DNA from: JAQIBY01 sp964418565
Lineage (GTDB): Bacteria; Bacteroidota; Bacteroidia; Bacteroidales; ML635J-15
Direction of reading: 5' to 3'
Length of the DNA: 64,000 nucleotides
Assembly: GCA_964418565.1 (NCBI GenBank)
Contig: CAYQMB010000003.1
Coordinates: 1 to 64,000 of the forward strand
Position numbers and translations under genes: made by a program. The notes under the pieces were generated by a model, which worked only from the letters and a program-made list of their open reading frames with translations, was not told the origin of the DNA and made no database searches. Below are positions 1-9,340 of this stretch, in pieces; position 1 is the stretch's first letter; every line of letters begins with the position of its first letter.

Positions 1-61
1 TGTTTTAAGGTTCTGAAACAAAGCTATAAAGGCATAACGTCAAACTGTGACGGAGGGGTGT

Positions 62-1138
62 TTACAAGTTGTTTTTCTCAATGAGCTGATGAATTTTGTA
101 CCAGTAATAAAATGCCTCGGGATTTGACTTCTTAAGCTTGTTTAGTCGTGGCCAGACAGGAGAAATGATTATCCAATCTTTTATTTGTGATGGATTATTG
201 TAAGTATCAATTGTTTCGCTGTTATATTTTATCAAATTTGCGATATATGCAGCTTTGGACGCCATTGGGATGGCTTTTTCAATATGAAATGGTTCTGAAA
301 ATATAAAACGCGAAACGCGTTGAATGCCTGCTTGCAATTCATTAAAGTCTCCTTTTCCTGCAGCACCACGACTAGTAATGCATAATGATGTTTGAATGAC
401 ATCTTCAATAACATCCTTGTAATTCATGTTGTCTTTTTTCCTGTAACCTAATTCAGTTTTAGATAAAGTTTTAAATGTTTCGCTCAAAATATTCATATTA
501 TCAGCTATATCAACCAAGCTGGCAATATCATATAGTTGCTTTATAATTTCCATACTCATGCTTTTATCCTTTTTAAAGTATGGTATGCCTGTGGTGTTTG
601 GTGCAAATGCAGTTAACTTATCACCCAATATGTCATTTTTAGAAGGTAGTTTTACTGAAAATTCCTCATTCTTTGAAATTACAAACTTCGATTTTATCGG
701 TAATTCTATTACTGTTTGATAGCTGGGTTTTTCAAATAGAATATCAAGTAAGACATAATCTACTGTTGATTTTGTTTTATGAACTGGATTGTAAAAAAAC
801 TTATAATGTGCCTTTTGAATGCCTGATTCTTTACTCCTGTGCTGCAATTCAAATCTTGTGAAATGTTGACTTGATATTATTTCTTGAAACAGGGTCTCAA
901 GATTTTCCGGTTCTCGATATAAAAGAATGTCAATATCAATGGAAAGTCTCTTTAATGAATCCATAATAAGCATTAATGCTGATCCGCCCTTAAAGACAAA
1001 GTCTAAATCAACTTTTAAAAGGCCCTCAAGCAGAAAAAAAGCTCTAATTACTTTCTCAATAAGGATTTTATCTGCTTTTCTGTTTTTCTCAGAAACTTCA
1101 TTTATCCATTCTATGTTCAGAGTTTTGGCATCAATCAT
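62..1138 (-). CDS. AbiEii/AbiGii-type nucleotidyltransferase toxin
   Basis: A 358-residue protein of the AbiEii family, the toxin half of type IV-like AbiE systems that stop growth on phage infection by nucleotidyl transfer. The nucleotidyltransferase signature is visible: FKGGSAL at residues 49-55, then RLSIDIDI at 64-71, which supplies the metal-binding Asp pair. A later segment around residues 170-215 contains the KLTAF motif and a DIASLVD helix typical of the family. It lies 37 bases downstream of its probable antitoxin on the same strand, so toxin follows antitoxin as in other AbiE operons. The length is normal and the frame is intact. The target is not predictable from sequence. Confidence 0.85.
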   Translation of the reverse strand: MIDAKTLNIEWINEVSEKNRKADKILIEKVIRAFFLLEGLLKVDLDFVFKGGSALMLIMDSLKRLSIDIDILLYREPENLETLFQEIISSQHFTRFELQHRSKESGIQKAHYKFFYNPVHKTKSTVDYVLLDILFEKPSYQTVIELPIKSKFVISKNEEFSVKLPSKNDILGDKLTAFAPNTTGIPYFKKDKSMSMEIIKQLYDIASLVDIADNMNILSETFKTLSKTELGYRKKDNMNYKDVIEDVIQTSLCITSRGAAGKGDFNELQAGIQRVSRFIFSEPFHIEKAIPMASKAAYIANLIKYNSETIDTYNNPSQIKDWIIISPVWPRLNKLKKSNPEAFYYWYKIHQLIEKNNL

Positions 1139-1175
1139 AATTCTATATATAGGCAGTATTACATTATCACTACCG

Positions 1176-1955
1176 CTATTTAGTTGTCTTATTTAAATAA
1201 TCAGAAAACTCTTTTTTCTTTCCTCTGCGATCAGCATATCTAAGCATTTTGTTTTCGTTAAGAATATATTTTTCAAATGCTTCTGTAAATATTCGTTCCC
1301 TTTCAGCACCTTGCTGAGCATCGAGAATAACAGTATCACAAAATACATCTACAAGCATTTTTTCAATGGTTGTGGTTTGAATGCCTGATACCTTTTGAAC
1401 AGGTGCTTCGCTAACCAATGATTTCACAATCCATGTTTCTTTTTCATCAGGCAAATATCTGCTCAATAATTCTTTGGTGGGATCAACGAAAACAGAATAT
1501 TTATTATCCTTCATAAAAAAGAAAACAGATTCAAGAGCGTCTTTTTCAACTTCAACAATTAAATAAAATTTGCCCGGTTGGTGCAACATGAATTCATTGA
1601 ATAAAGCTGATGACCATAAACAATAATCCAGAAAAGGAAATTGTTTTTTTATTTTGCTGTTTAATGTTTTTAATTTGTCCGAAATTGGTGGAATATATTT
1701 TTGTTTGTTGCCAATTATAAATTTACCGTGTCCTATTCGTTTTAATATTCCAGACTGAACCAAACTGTAAATTCTCCAATTCACAGTTGTTGCTCTGATG
1801 TTAGGTTCAAATGTTTGGTAGAAAGATGTAATTTGCTTATTATCAAAAATATTATCTTCTTTGAACCATTCTTTTAATTTGTCAATATGTAGTTTTCTTT
1901 TAGTGATGATTTCTGGTTTTGTTGACAAAGATATAAAACTATATTCCGGCAGCAA
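1176..1955 (-). CDS. AbiEi-like antitoxin/transcriptional repressor
   Basis: A 259-residue partner of the downstream AbiEii toxin. Residues roughly 20-85 look like a winged helix (VNWRIYSLVQSGILKRIGHGKFII region is split by a basic turn), followed by an alpha/beta domain with two conserved-looking stretches around residues 105-175 and a basic C-terminus. AbiEi proteins use an N-terminal winged helix to repress their operon and a C-terminal domain for antitoxicity. No in-frame ATG lies near the start; an in-frame TAA sits six codons upstream, so the TTG at 1955 is the most plausible initiator. The assignment rests on context plus fold; the family resembles the DUF6577 group. Confidence 0.7.
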   Translation of the reverse strand: MLPEYSFISLSTKPEIITKRKLHIDKLKEWFKEDNIFDNKQITSFYQTFEPNIRATTVNWRIYSLVQSGILKRIGHGKFIIGNKQKYIPPISDKLKTLNSKIKKQFPFLDYCLWSSALFNEFMLHQPGKFYLIVEVEKDALESVFFFMKDNKYSVFVDPTKELLSRYLPDEKETWIVKSLVSEAPVQKVSGIQTTTIEKMLVDVFCDTVILDAQQGAERERIFTEAFEKYILNENKMLRYADRRGKKKEFSDYLNKTTK

Positions 1956-2033
1956 AATAAAAATACTGCCATTTTATAGGTTAGGTTGAGTAGGGAGCAT
2001 TTTGTCTGGTTAATCCGTCAGGCCAAATCTGCA

Positions 2034-2933
2034 TCAATACTTCCCCAACGCCATTCGTAAGCTACCCTTTATTTCATCAACCAGCCACTGCGGTTCAAGT
2101 ACTTTTATCGCATCCCCATGTTTTAAAATCTGTTGCATGAGTTCAAAATTTGGTGCCACCCTAAGCGAAATACGGCACTCTGCATCATTATCAATTAACA
2201 CTGTCTGTGAGCTGTGCAAGGGTAGTGTCTTGATGTATTTTCCCTGAATCGGACTGAAAGACAAAATGACAAGTTCTACCGGATGTTCCGAATACACCAG
2301 TCCAATGGTTTCGCTGAAGCGTTCCGCAGGGTTTAAATTGTCATCCGGCGTAAAAGTTATGCTTTCAACATGCAGGTTTTCAATGCGTTCAATACCAAAT
2401 GTCCGCAATTGATTCATGCCTGCAACAACCCCTACAATATACCAGCGATTTTGGTATTCTTTGAGTAAATACGGCATCAGCCTGTACCTTCTGGATTTTT
2501 CAGTATGGAAATTGTGGTGAGTAAAGGTGATTTCATGCTTGTCTTTTATGGCACGCAACAGAGGTTTAAGGTTTTCAATTCCTTTTAAGCCACCACCCGT
2601 ATCAAACGAAATGTGATGTAAGGAATCCTTACTTTCCGCGAGGCTTTCTGTTAGCAACTCTGCCGTATTGACAATCTCCAGGAAACGAAAAAACGACTCC
2701 ACATTTACGCTGATGTCATAATCAATGCAATACCCGTTTCGGTTTCTGATGTAAGTAATCTCCAATCCGAATTCATAACGGATTTGCTCAATGTCCCGCT
2801 GTAGGGTTCGGTCCCCGACTTCAAAACCGTGCTCATGCAGGTAATCTCTGATTTCCCGAAAAGAAGGAAACTGCCCGCGTTTGATTTTTTCAATGATGAG
2901 CGTGTATCGTCGTATGGTCCCGTGTTTTGACAT
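2034..2933 (-). CDS. WYL-domain transcriptional regulator
   Basis: A 299-residue DeoR-like helix-turn-helix plus WYL regulator. The first 65 residues form a winged HTH (motif GDRTLQRDIEQIRYEFGLEI). The WYL domain occupies roughly residues 125-210 with the variant WYIVGV and the arginine-rich RRYRLMPY strand, and a WCX-type C-terminal domain follows. WYL domains bind nucleic acid or nucleotides and often control defence or DNA-damage genes. A longer frame starts at 2981, but the ATG at 2933 begins at the usual family N-terminus. It lies 78 bases upstream of the AbiE pair on the same strand, so it may regulate it; that link is inferred. Confidence 0.85.
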   Translation of the reverse strand: MSKHGTIRRYTLIIEKIKRGQFPSFREIRDYLHEHGFEVGDRTLQRDIEQIRYEFGLEITYIRNRNGYCIDYDISVNVESFFRFLEIVNTAELLTESLAESKDSLHHISFDTGGGLKGIENLKPLLRAIKDKHEITFTHHNFHTEKSRRYRLMPYLLKEYQNRWYIVGVVAGMNQLRTFGIERIENLHVESITFTPDDNLNPAERFSETIGLVYSEHPVELVILSFSPIQGKYIKTLPLHSSQTVLIDNDAECRISLRVAPNFELMQQILKHGDAIKVLEPQWLVDEIKGSLRMALGKY

Positions 2934-3191
2934 AATGTGTTTTGTTTTTAAATCTGGTCCCCGGCCTGATTTATTCCTCAATTCTCAGGTAAATTTAGCA
3001 ATAATTGGTTCGCTTTTATCATCTTCCGGCATTAATTATGGATGCGTTTCCCTTTTTGTGGCATTTGTCTCCGCCGGGACAGTGCCGGCTATTGCCTTGC
3101 ATATCTCAGGGTTGAAGATAAGAGCGTAATTGGAAGCAGTACTCATCGTGAGCTGTATACCAAAAAGTCAACGTATTTCTCAATTCCGCAC

Positions 3192-6100
3192 CTACTCCAT
3201 ATCGTATTTATCTACATTTTCCTTAAGCGAGTCGGATATGACTTTTTTCAGATACAGGGTACGTTCCTGTACGGCCGTTGCCTTTTCCGGCTTGTACATG
3301 TTTTTGTACTTTTTCTTAACCAGCTCATAGTCCAGTTCCTTTGGATTTTCCGGATCATTTTTCACCTTCAGTGCTAAACGAACCGGAGCCAGAGTTTCGA
3401 TGTGCGCATTGTACCGTTTATCTAAATTGTAACGACCTGAAACAACGGCTTTGTACCTGTCCATGTGAATAAGGAAGGGATACAAATCAACCTCTTTTCT
3501 GAAAACCGTTAATTGCATATCCATGCTGTCAATCACATTTTCAGTTTTATTGTTAAACATGAGTTTACCTGATATCATGTCAAAGGTCTCGTTATCGAGT
3601 AAAACCAGACTATCACCTTCGAGTGCAAGCGCGCCACGAAGCGTTGAATATTTTATCTCATAATTCGATTTCAGGTACATTTCACCCGCAATGTGACATT
3701 CTGCTCTTCCGTCAAAGGATTTCAGCATCGGGACAACTGTATCAAGCTCAGGAATGATTTCCAGCATTTCCGAAATATTCACATCGAGAAAATGCAAATC
3801 CACACCTGTATATAAATGGTTTCTGCGTTCGGGTCGATAAATCGCTGTTAACAGTATCCGGCCTGCATCGTTCGTGAAACCCATTTCCCGAAGCACCAGG
3901 ATTCCGTCATCACACACGAGTGTGCCGCCTAAATTGTTTAACTGGGAATTGTTAATGTATGATGTTTCGGCATTTACATTCAGGGTGATGTCAATTCCTT
4001 TGGGAACCATAAACGGATCTGCATCACTTTCAGAACTTGCAGCTTCGGCCATTTCAGCATCAGGCAGCTCTTCTTCAGTTGAGGTTGTGTCTTCTGTACC
4101 CATGCCATCAACCAATTCCATTAACTGATTGATATCTGTTTTTTCCGATGTAAAATCCAATGTTCCTGTAAGCAATCCTTCATCTCTGAAATAATTTTCA
4201 AAGTTCTTAATTGAGCCTTTCAGGTTGAAATCTGAATTGCCGATTTCAAAGCGGCTGTTTTCAATGAAAAACTCCTCAGGTGTGAAATCAAACTTGATTT
4301 GAGGAATGTTTACATCGTACAGTAAATCGGCAAGTTGGATGTGGCCACTGTTAAAATTGACATTAAGATTCGGACTCCATTCTAAAAATGAATTTTCTTG
4401 TGTTGTATCTCTGGTGGCGTTTGCTGATACTGTAATATACTTAGTATTGACGGATGCATACTCCCCAAGGATTGCATGTATTCCATTACTCTGATATGCC
4501 AGGTTCAGAGATACATCTTCACTGTTTTCTGGAGTATAGTAGTTAGCAGAACCTTTAGGCATAATTATTTCTGCCTTTATTGTATCCATCTCGGCAGCGA
4601 GCATATCAAAAGCAAAATTCACACCCATTGATGGCTCTGTGCTGGTGTCCATGACATTGGATAAACCCAGTGTCAGATCTGCCGAAGTCGCCCTGGCAAT
4701 GGTGTTTACACTGTCAACCATTGTTATGTTTAATTCCGGGCTTATCAGTGTTGCCTGAATGAGTTCATGAAATGCATCATTGCCTGCCATATTCGGACTC
4801 GGAAGCTGGTATCCAAGGGCCAGATTCTGCGATTCCACGTACATACTGTCCTGGTAAACTGCATTTAAATCAGTCAGGTTTATCATGCCGTTTGACTTAA
4901 TCTTAGTTAAGTCCATAGCTGCTAAATCATCAAGCTTTGCATTGACGTTAAAATGGCAATCAGCCATCCCCGACATATCAACATTTAAACTGTCAGGCAA
5001 AAACGATTTGATTTCCCTGAGATTAAGCTTGGCCAGCAGGGCAAGGTCGCATTCTTGTGTTCCCATGGCATCTTTTATGGAGCCACTGCATTTTAAGGCA
5101 TTGTTGTTTAGAACGGTACTCAGATTCTTGATGATCACATCGGCTTTATCGGTATTTGTGTTCAGATCAAGATTGATATCGGCATTTGTATTGGCAAATG
5201 TGTACGGCAGGTCTGCATAGGTTCCATTCAGGTCATTGACTTTTAAATTTGTGTTAATTACCGGCATTAAGCTGTCGTTATAAAGACCATTTGCTCTGCC
5301 TGAAATTTGAATATCGCCATCAAAATTAATGTCAGATACCAATTGCTGATAATCCTCCGGAATCAGAGCAAATATGTCATCCAATCCCCATTTGTTGGTT
5401 ATCAGAGACATATCCATTTCGATGTCACTGTCAGTGCCTCGTTTTGCCCATCCGTCAAGCACAAATTCCAGTTTGTCTATTGCCAGCTCGGTTTTCTTTA
5501 ATGTGATGCTTTCATCAGCAATATCAATAGACATGGGCGCATTCAGATGCAGATTTGTTGAATCAAGATAGGCGGTATCGTTTGTTGAATAGGAGATTGA
5601 TTTTATATCCGTTTGCACAAGACCTTCAAGCATGTTGTCTGCAATGCTGCCATCGACAAAGAATGAGAAATCATCAATGTTTGCAGACATCGGCGAGCTG
5701 TCATTGACAGAATACTGTACATTATCAATATCGACATTCATTTTGGCATTTCCGGAGGTTTCCTCGTATTTTGCGCGAATGGAGAAATTCAGATTGGTAA
5801 TCTCCGCTTTTGTTTTGCTTTGTTCGTCAATATAATTTGCTTTTACGTTTTCGAGTTCGATTTTTTGAAGGTCAATCAAATCCGGTAATTCCGGGCTTGT
5901 TTCATCTTCCTCTTCTTCATCATCTGCTGCCGGAAAAATGTCGTAATTTGCATTTCCCAGGCTATCGACATATACATTTGCCGCACCATTTTTCAAATAG
6001 ATTTCATTCAGGACAACGGACTTATTTTTTCGCCATTCTTTATGGTCAATGCTGGCAATAAAATCATCGAAATGTGCCAGGGTGTCGGATTGAGCGCCTT

Positions 6101-6344
6101 TTACAGGATTTATTAGTGTGAGATTCTCAACATGAAGCCCGAGTTTGGGAAATGTTTTGAAAAAGGTTACATCAACCGTTCCTACCCTGACATCGCAGTT
6201 CAATATCTTGTTTGCCTGCTTAGAAACGATGGGCGTAATTCTTTCCGGGGTTAAAACGAGCCACATTGTGATTACTACACCAATTATAATCAGCAATGCA
6301 AGTGCAATAGATGACTTCTTAAGAATCCTGAGCGCTTTTTTCAT
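3192..6344 (-). CDS. AsmA family envelope protein
   Basis: A 1050-residue protein with one N-terminal membrane helix (about residues 12-32) followed by a long periplasmic region of repetitive beta-strand character, ending in an AsmA-like C-terminal domain (about 800-1000). AsmA-like proteins (TamB, YhdP relatives) form long bridges between the two membranes and are linked to phospholipid transport. An acidic linker (DDEEEEDET) lies near residue 145, and a second acidic low-complexity linker near 740-770. The C-terminus is charged. It follows the small lipoprotein gene by 53 bases on the same strand, so the two may be co-transcribed. The substrate is unknown. Confidence 0.8.
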   Translation of the reverse strand: MKKALRILKKSSIALALLIIIGVVITMWLVLTPERITPIVSKQANKILNCDVRVGTVDVTFFKTFPKLGLHVENLTLINPVKGAQSDTLAHFDDFIASIDHKEWRKNKSVVLNEIYLKNGAANVYVDSLGNANYDIFPAADDEEEEDETSPELPDLIDLQKIELENVKANYIDEQSKTKAEITNLNFSIRAKYEETSGNAKMNVDIDNVQYSVNDSSPMSANIDDFSFFVDGSIADNMLEGLVQTDIKSISYSTNDTAYLDSTNLHLNAPMSIDIADESITLKKTELAIDKLEFVLDGWAKRGTDSDIEMDMSLITNKWGLDDIFALIPEDYQQLVSDINFDGDIQISGRANGLYNDSLMPVINTNLKVNDLNGTYADLPYTFANTNADINLDLNTNTDKADVIIKNLSTVLNNNALKCSGSIKDAMGTQECDLALLAKLNLREIKSFLPDSLNVDMSGMADCHFNVNAKLDDLAAMDLTKIKSNGMINLTDLNAVYQDSMYVESQNLALGYQLPSPNMAGNDAFHELIQATLISPELNITMVDSVNTIARATSADLTLGLSNVMDTSTEPSMGVNFAFDMLAAEMDTIKAEIIMPKGSANYYTPENSEDVSLNLAYQSNGIHAILGEYASVNTKYITVSANATRDTTQENSFLEWSPNLNVNFNSGHIQLADLLYDVNIPQIKFDFTPEEFFIENSRFEIGNSDFNLKGSIKNFENYFRDEGLLTGTLDFTSEKTDINQLMELVDGMGTEDTTSTEEELPDAEMAEAASSESDADPFMVPKGIDITLNVNAETSYINNSQLNNLGGTLVCDDGILVLREMGFTNDAGRILLTAIYRPERRNHLYTGVDLHFLDVNISEMLEIIPELDTVVPMLKSFDGRAECHIAGEMYLKSNYEIKYSTLRGALALEGDSLVLLDNETFDMISGKLMFNNKTENVIDSMDMQLTVFRKEVDLYPFLIHMDRYKAVVSGRYNLDKRYNAHIETLAPVRLALKVKNDPENPKELDYELVKKKYKNMYKPEKATAVQERTLYLKKVISDSLKENVDKYDME

Positions 6345-6397
6345 GTCTAATTTGGGTTTTTCAAGAAAATTGTTGAGGGATAAATTTGCTGTCAGGT

Positions 6398-6781
6398 TTA
6401 TTCCTGAACTTTTGTGAATTGATATGTTGTGCCGTAATCATCCTGATAAGAGAGCGTTGTTTCAGTGAGTTCCGTAACCGTGTATGTTTTGGGTACGATA
6501 CCTCCGATTTCCATTATATGCTCCTGTAATAATTGATCTCCGTCTAATGTCCATGTGAAATCCTGTGCTTCTTCTTCTGAAACATCATCTGCAGTATCCC
6601 ATGTATAACCGGTGCTGTCAGCAAAGTATCGCTCATGCAAAGTGCCTTCTGCCCATTTTCCAATCAATAATGATTCATCAAAAGAGGTGGGTTCGTCCGG
6701 CTCACAGGAAACAAAAAAGGACAAGCCAATAAAGGACAAAATGACAACAGCTGTTTTTAGAATGGTCGTGTTTTTATTCAT
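6398..6781 (-). CDS. small lipoprotein, lipocalin-like
   Basis: A 127-residue exported lipoprotein. The signal peptide ends in the lipobox-like sequence FFVSC, giving a lipidated Cys at about residue 26. The mature part (LLIGKWAEG, then FTWTLDGDQLL and YTVTELTETTLSYQ) matches the pattern of Bacteroidota lipocalin-like proteins, where a GKW start is followed by alternating strands. Its function is unknown; these small barrels are assumed to bind hydrophobic ligands or stabilise the envelope. It sits upstream of the AsmA-like gene on the same strand. Confidence 0.65.
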   Translation of the reverse strand: MNKNTTILKTAVVILSFIGLSFFVSCEPDEPTSFDESLLIGKWAEGTLHERYFADSTGYTWDTADDVSEEEAQDFTWTLDGDQLLQEHIMEIGGIVPKTYTVTELTETTLSYQDDYGTTYQFTKVQE

Positions 6782-7568
6782 AAGTCAAAAATTTAATTCT
6801 TAAGGTTTGGCTTTACAAAATAAGAAAATAATGCCATATCAGTCCAAAATAATTCAGTATTTGTTTTACTTGCTCATTAGTTTTTGTGCACATCAAAATA
6901 TCAAATTGTGTGCTGAAATGCTTGGTTTCAATTATTGTGCCAGCTTTTAAATCGTATTGTTCATGATGTGGTTTTAATTTGAGTGGTGTGGAATTAATGC
7001 AAGGTGGCGACCAGGTGAAATCGCAAGGCAGGCATTGGGCTTTAATGATTTAAAAAACACGGGTTCCACACTCGATACCTGCCCGCCCCATACTACTGGT
7101 TTCCCGGCAATGACAGGCAGATGGGCTCGTAATCAATTCTGAATGGCATGGCATCAGGTATTCAGGAGTTAAAGACAAGCAGGGTAATTGTCAGGTATCT
7201 CCACCTGTGAAATTGTAATTATTGCATGAAAATCATAAAGTGATTGTAACGTCCTTTTTTGGCACTTACCAGCGATTTAATGGTTCTGTAGTTCAAAAGT
7301 AAATTCATTTTTTGAAATAAAACTTTGCAAAACGGATTAAATGCCAGTATATTATTAATTGATGTAAGTGTTAACAAATGATGCAGATACACAACAGGAA
7401 TTGAAATATCATGCATGTTTTGTGTGCGGATAATCGCGTTAACATCCATTCATTAAAGCAAAGTGTACACTTTAAAAAGACCAAACAGTAACCAAGCAGT
7501 TAATTTAAGCCATTAAGGAACAAGCCGAAAATCCTTAAGAGAGTAGGCTGAGATTAAATCTGATTATT
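6782..7568. other. gene-free stretch upstream of the FISUMP gene
   Basis: About 790 bases between divergent genes with no convincing reading frame on either strand. A minus-strand frame at 7219-7449 (76 codons) has no recognisable signal or domain and is probably chance. Base composition shifts near 7000-7160, where it is more GC-rich than its flanks, perhaps an eroded repeat. A weak stem (TTAAGGA/TCCTTAA) lies around 7515-7541 in the leader of the next gene. Confidence 0.4.
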
Positions 7569-8969
7569 ATGAAAAAAGCGACATTATTAATCGTATTGAT
7601 TTTTGCTATAGCAAAGCTTTATGGACAGGGTTATTATGAAATTGATTTTGTCGGATCGGGTGCTGATCCTGATAACATCCGTGTTGAAAACCTGACTCAG
7701 GGAACCAGTTTGGATATGGATGGGACTGATGTACTCCACCTTATGCTGGGGGAATCAAGTATTGGTTCAATTACAGCAGATAGAGAAAATCTGACAATTT
7801 TTCCAATCCCTGTGAGGCAAACCTGTAACATTGAATTTATGAATGCAAACCGGGGAAATGTTAGTATCAGGATTTATGGTATTACCGGCAAGCAAATTCA
7901 TGATTACAGCAATGTTTTGTCAGATGGGAGCCACCGGTTTAGTGTGACAGGGCTGGCTGCCGGTACGTATGTAATAAGAGTACAAACAGAAACGGACTTG
8001 TTTACAGGAAAAGTCACTTCTGTTGAACACACTGAATCATCCCCCGCTATTACTCATAAAGCAGGAATAAAATCAAGCAATACAATTAAAAATGCAGAAA
8101 ATCCTGATCCATTGCATCCTGATTTATCCGGCAAAAACACGGGCAAGGCTATTGTCGAAATGGATTATTATGAAGGAGACCAGTTGAAGTTTACCGGGTA
8201 TTCAAACGGATTTTTTAATGGATGTATATTTGCTTTGCCAGGCAGTAATAATACATATACATTTCAGTTTATTGAACAACTTGGTCAATGCAACGGTTTA
8301 ACCCAAATTACAGACACACGGGATGGGCGCGTTTATAATACAATAGGGATTGGCGATCAATGCTGGATGGCCGAAAGCCTAAAATATTTACCAGAGGTTG
8401 TAGGACCCGGTACAGGCTCAAATATCACAGCTTATTATTATGTATATGGTTATGACGGCACAAACGTGACAGCGGCCAAAGCAATTGCAAATTTTGGTAC
8501 GTATGGTGTATTGTACAACTGGCCTGCAGCGATGAATGGCATGGAAGGCAGTTCAGCCAACCCCAGCGGTGTGCAGGGTATTTGTCCTTCAGGCTGGCAT
8601 TTGCCGAGCGATGCAGAATGGCAGGAGTTGGAAATGGCACTAGGTATGTCACAAGCCGATGCTGACCTTTTGGGCTGGAGAGGCACAAACGAAGGCAGCA
8701 AGTTGGCAGGTAATGCATCTTTATGGGAAGATGGAGGTTTAGAGCAAAATCCGGAATTCGGTAGTAGTGGTTTTGCAGCTCTTCCGGCTGGATACCGTTC
8801 CGACAACGGTAGTTTCGGCTGCGGTGGTTCCCTTGGTTGGTGGTGGACTGCTACTGATTTTTATTACATTTTAGCCTGGTCCCGGGAGTTGACTTACCTT
8901 CAAAGCGGTATCTACAGGTTCTATCCCAATATGGAGGTTGGTATACCTGTCCGTTGCGTAAGGGATTAA
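7569..8969 (+). CDS. FISUMP-domain protein with internal T9SS-like sorting domain
   Basis: A 466-residue secreted protein. A signal peptide covers residues 1-20 (ends AKLYGQ). Residues about 75-155 form a domain like the T9SS type A sorting module (NLTIFPIPVRQTCNIEF, SIRIYGITGKQI, LAAGTYVIRV), but it is internal rather than C-terminal. A linker to about 235 leads to a FISUMP (Fibrobacter succinogenes major paralogous) domain of some 220 residues, opening with QITDTRDGRVYNTIGIGDQCW and closing with GIPVRCVRD. FISUMP proteins are lectin-like surface proteins in adhesion or glycan binding, mostly by analogy. The next feature downstream is the first of three tRNA-terminator repeats. Confidence 0.8.
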   Translation: MKKATLLIVLIFAIAKLYGQGYYEIDFVGSGADPDNIRVENLTQGTSLDMDGTDVLHLMLGESSIGSITADRENLTIFPIPVRQTCNIEFMNANRGNVSIRIYGITGKQIHDYSNVLSDGSHRFSVTGLAAGTYVIRVQTETDLFTGKVTSVEHTESSPAITHKAGIKSSNTIKNAENPDPLHPDLSGKNTGKAIVEMDYYEGDQLKFTGYSNGFFNGCIFALPGSNNTYTFQFIEQLGQCNGLTQITDTRDGRVYNTIGIGDQCWMAESLKYLPEVVGPGTGSNITAYYYVYGYDGTNVTAAKAIANFGTYGVLYNWPAAMNGMEGSSANPSGVQGICPSGWHLPSDAEWQELEMALGMSQADADLLGWRGTNEGSKLAGNASLWEDGGLEQNPEFGSSGFAALPAGYRSDNGSFGCGGSLGWWWTATDFYYILAWSRELTYLQSGIYRFYPNMEVGIPVRCVRD

Positions 8970-8990
8970 GGTGGTTAAAAAAAAACACAA

Positions 8991-9137
8991 AAAAAAGCGA
9001 GCACCACACTCGGTACTCGCTCTCAATTCTGCCTTGTGGGCCACTAGGGTTCCCGTCCTGTCGGCCGCTTGTTACACCAGTAGTCGTACAGGCCGCCTGC
9101 TGGCCGTGATAAATTCACCTGGACTCCCTGAATAGGA
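8991..9137 (-). repeat. displaced tRNA(CAU) 3' fragment plus terminator, copy 1 (interrupted)
   Basis: The stem-loop GCGAGCACC...GGTACTCGC (8997-9020) and the following bases up to about 9049 match the 3' end and terminator of the intact tRNA gene at 12387-12460. A segment of about 70 unrelated bases then intervenes, and the match resumes as GGACTCCCTGA near 9121-9131. It is thus a decayed, interrupted copy of the same repeat seen at 10225-10319. Confidence 0.75.
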
Positions 9138-9340
9138 TGCATACCCTGGACATAAAACAATCAAATAACATTTTGAAGCAAATTAAACATAAGTCCATCG
9201 TTTACAATGATTACAAAGGTTAATTGTTTGAAACTTTTATTGTTTGTTTTGTTTTAATATGGTATATTGTATGGTATAATGAAAATTTAACGATATAAAG
9301 ATTCACGAACCAAATGCGCTGATTTATTATTCGTTTACAA

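Noticed and set aside
7219..7449. A 76-codon minus-strand frame in the gap before the FISUMP gene.
   Set aside because: No signal, domain or promoter is visible and the composition resembles the surrounding non-coding DNA.
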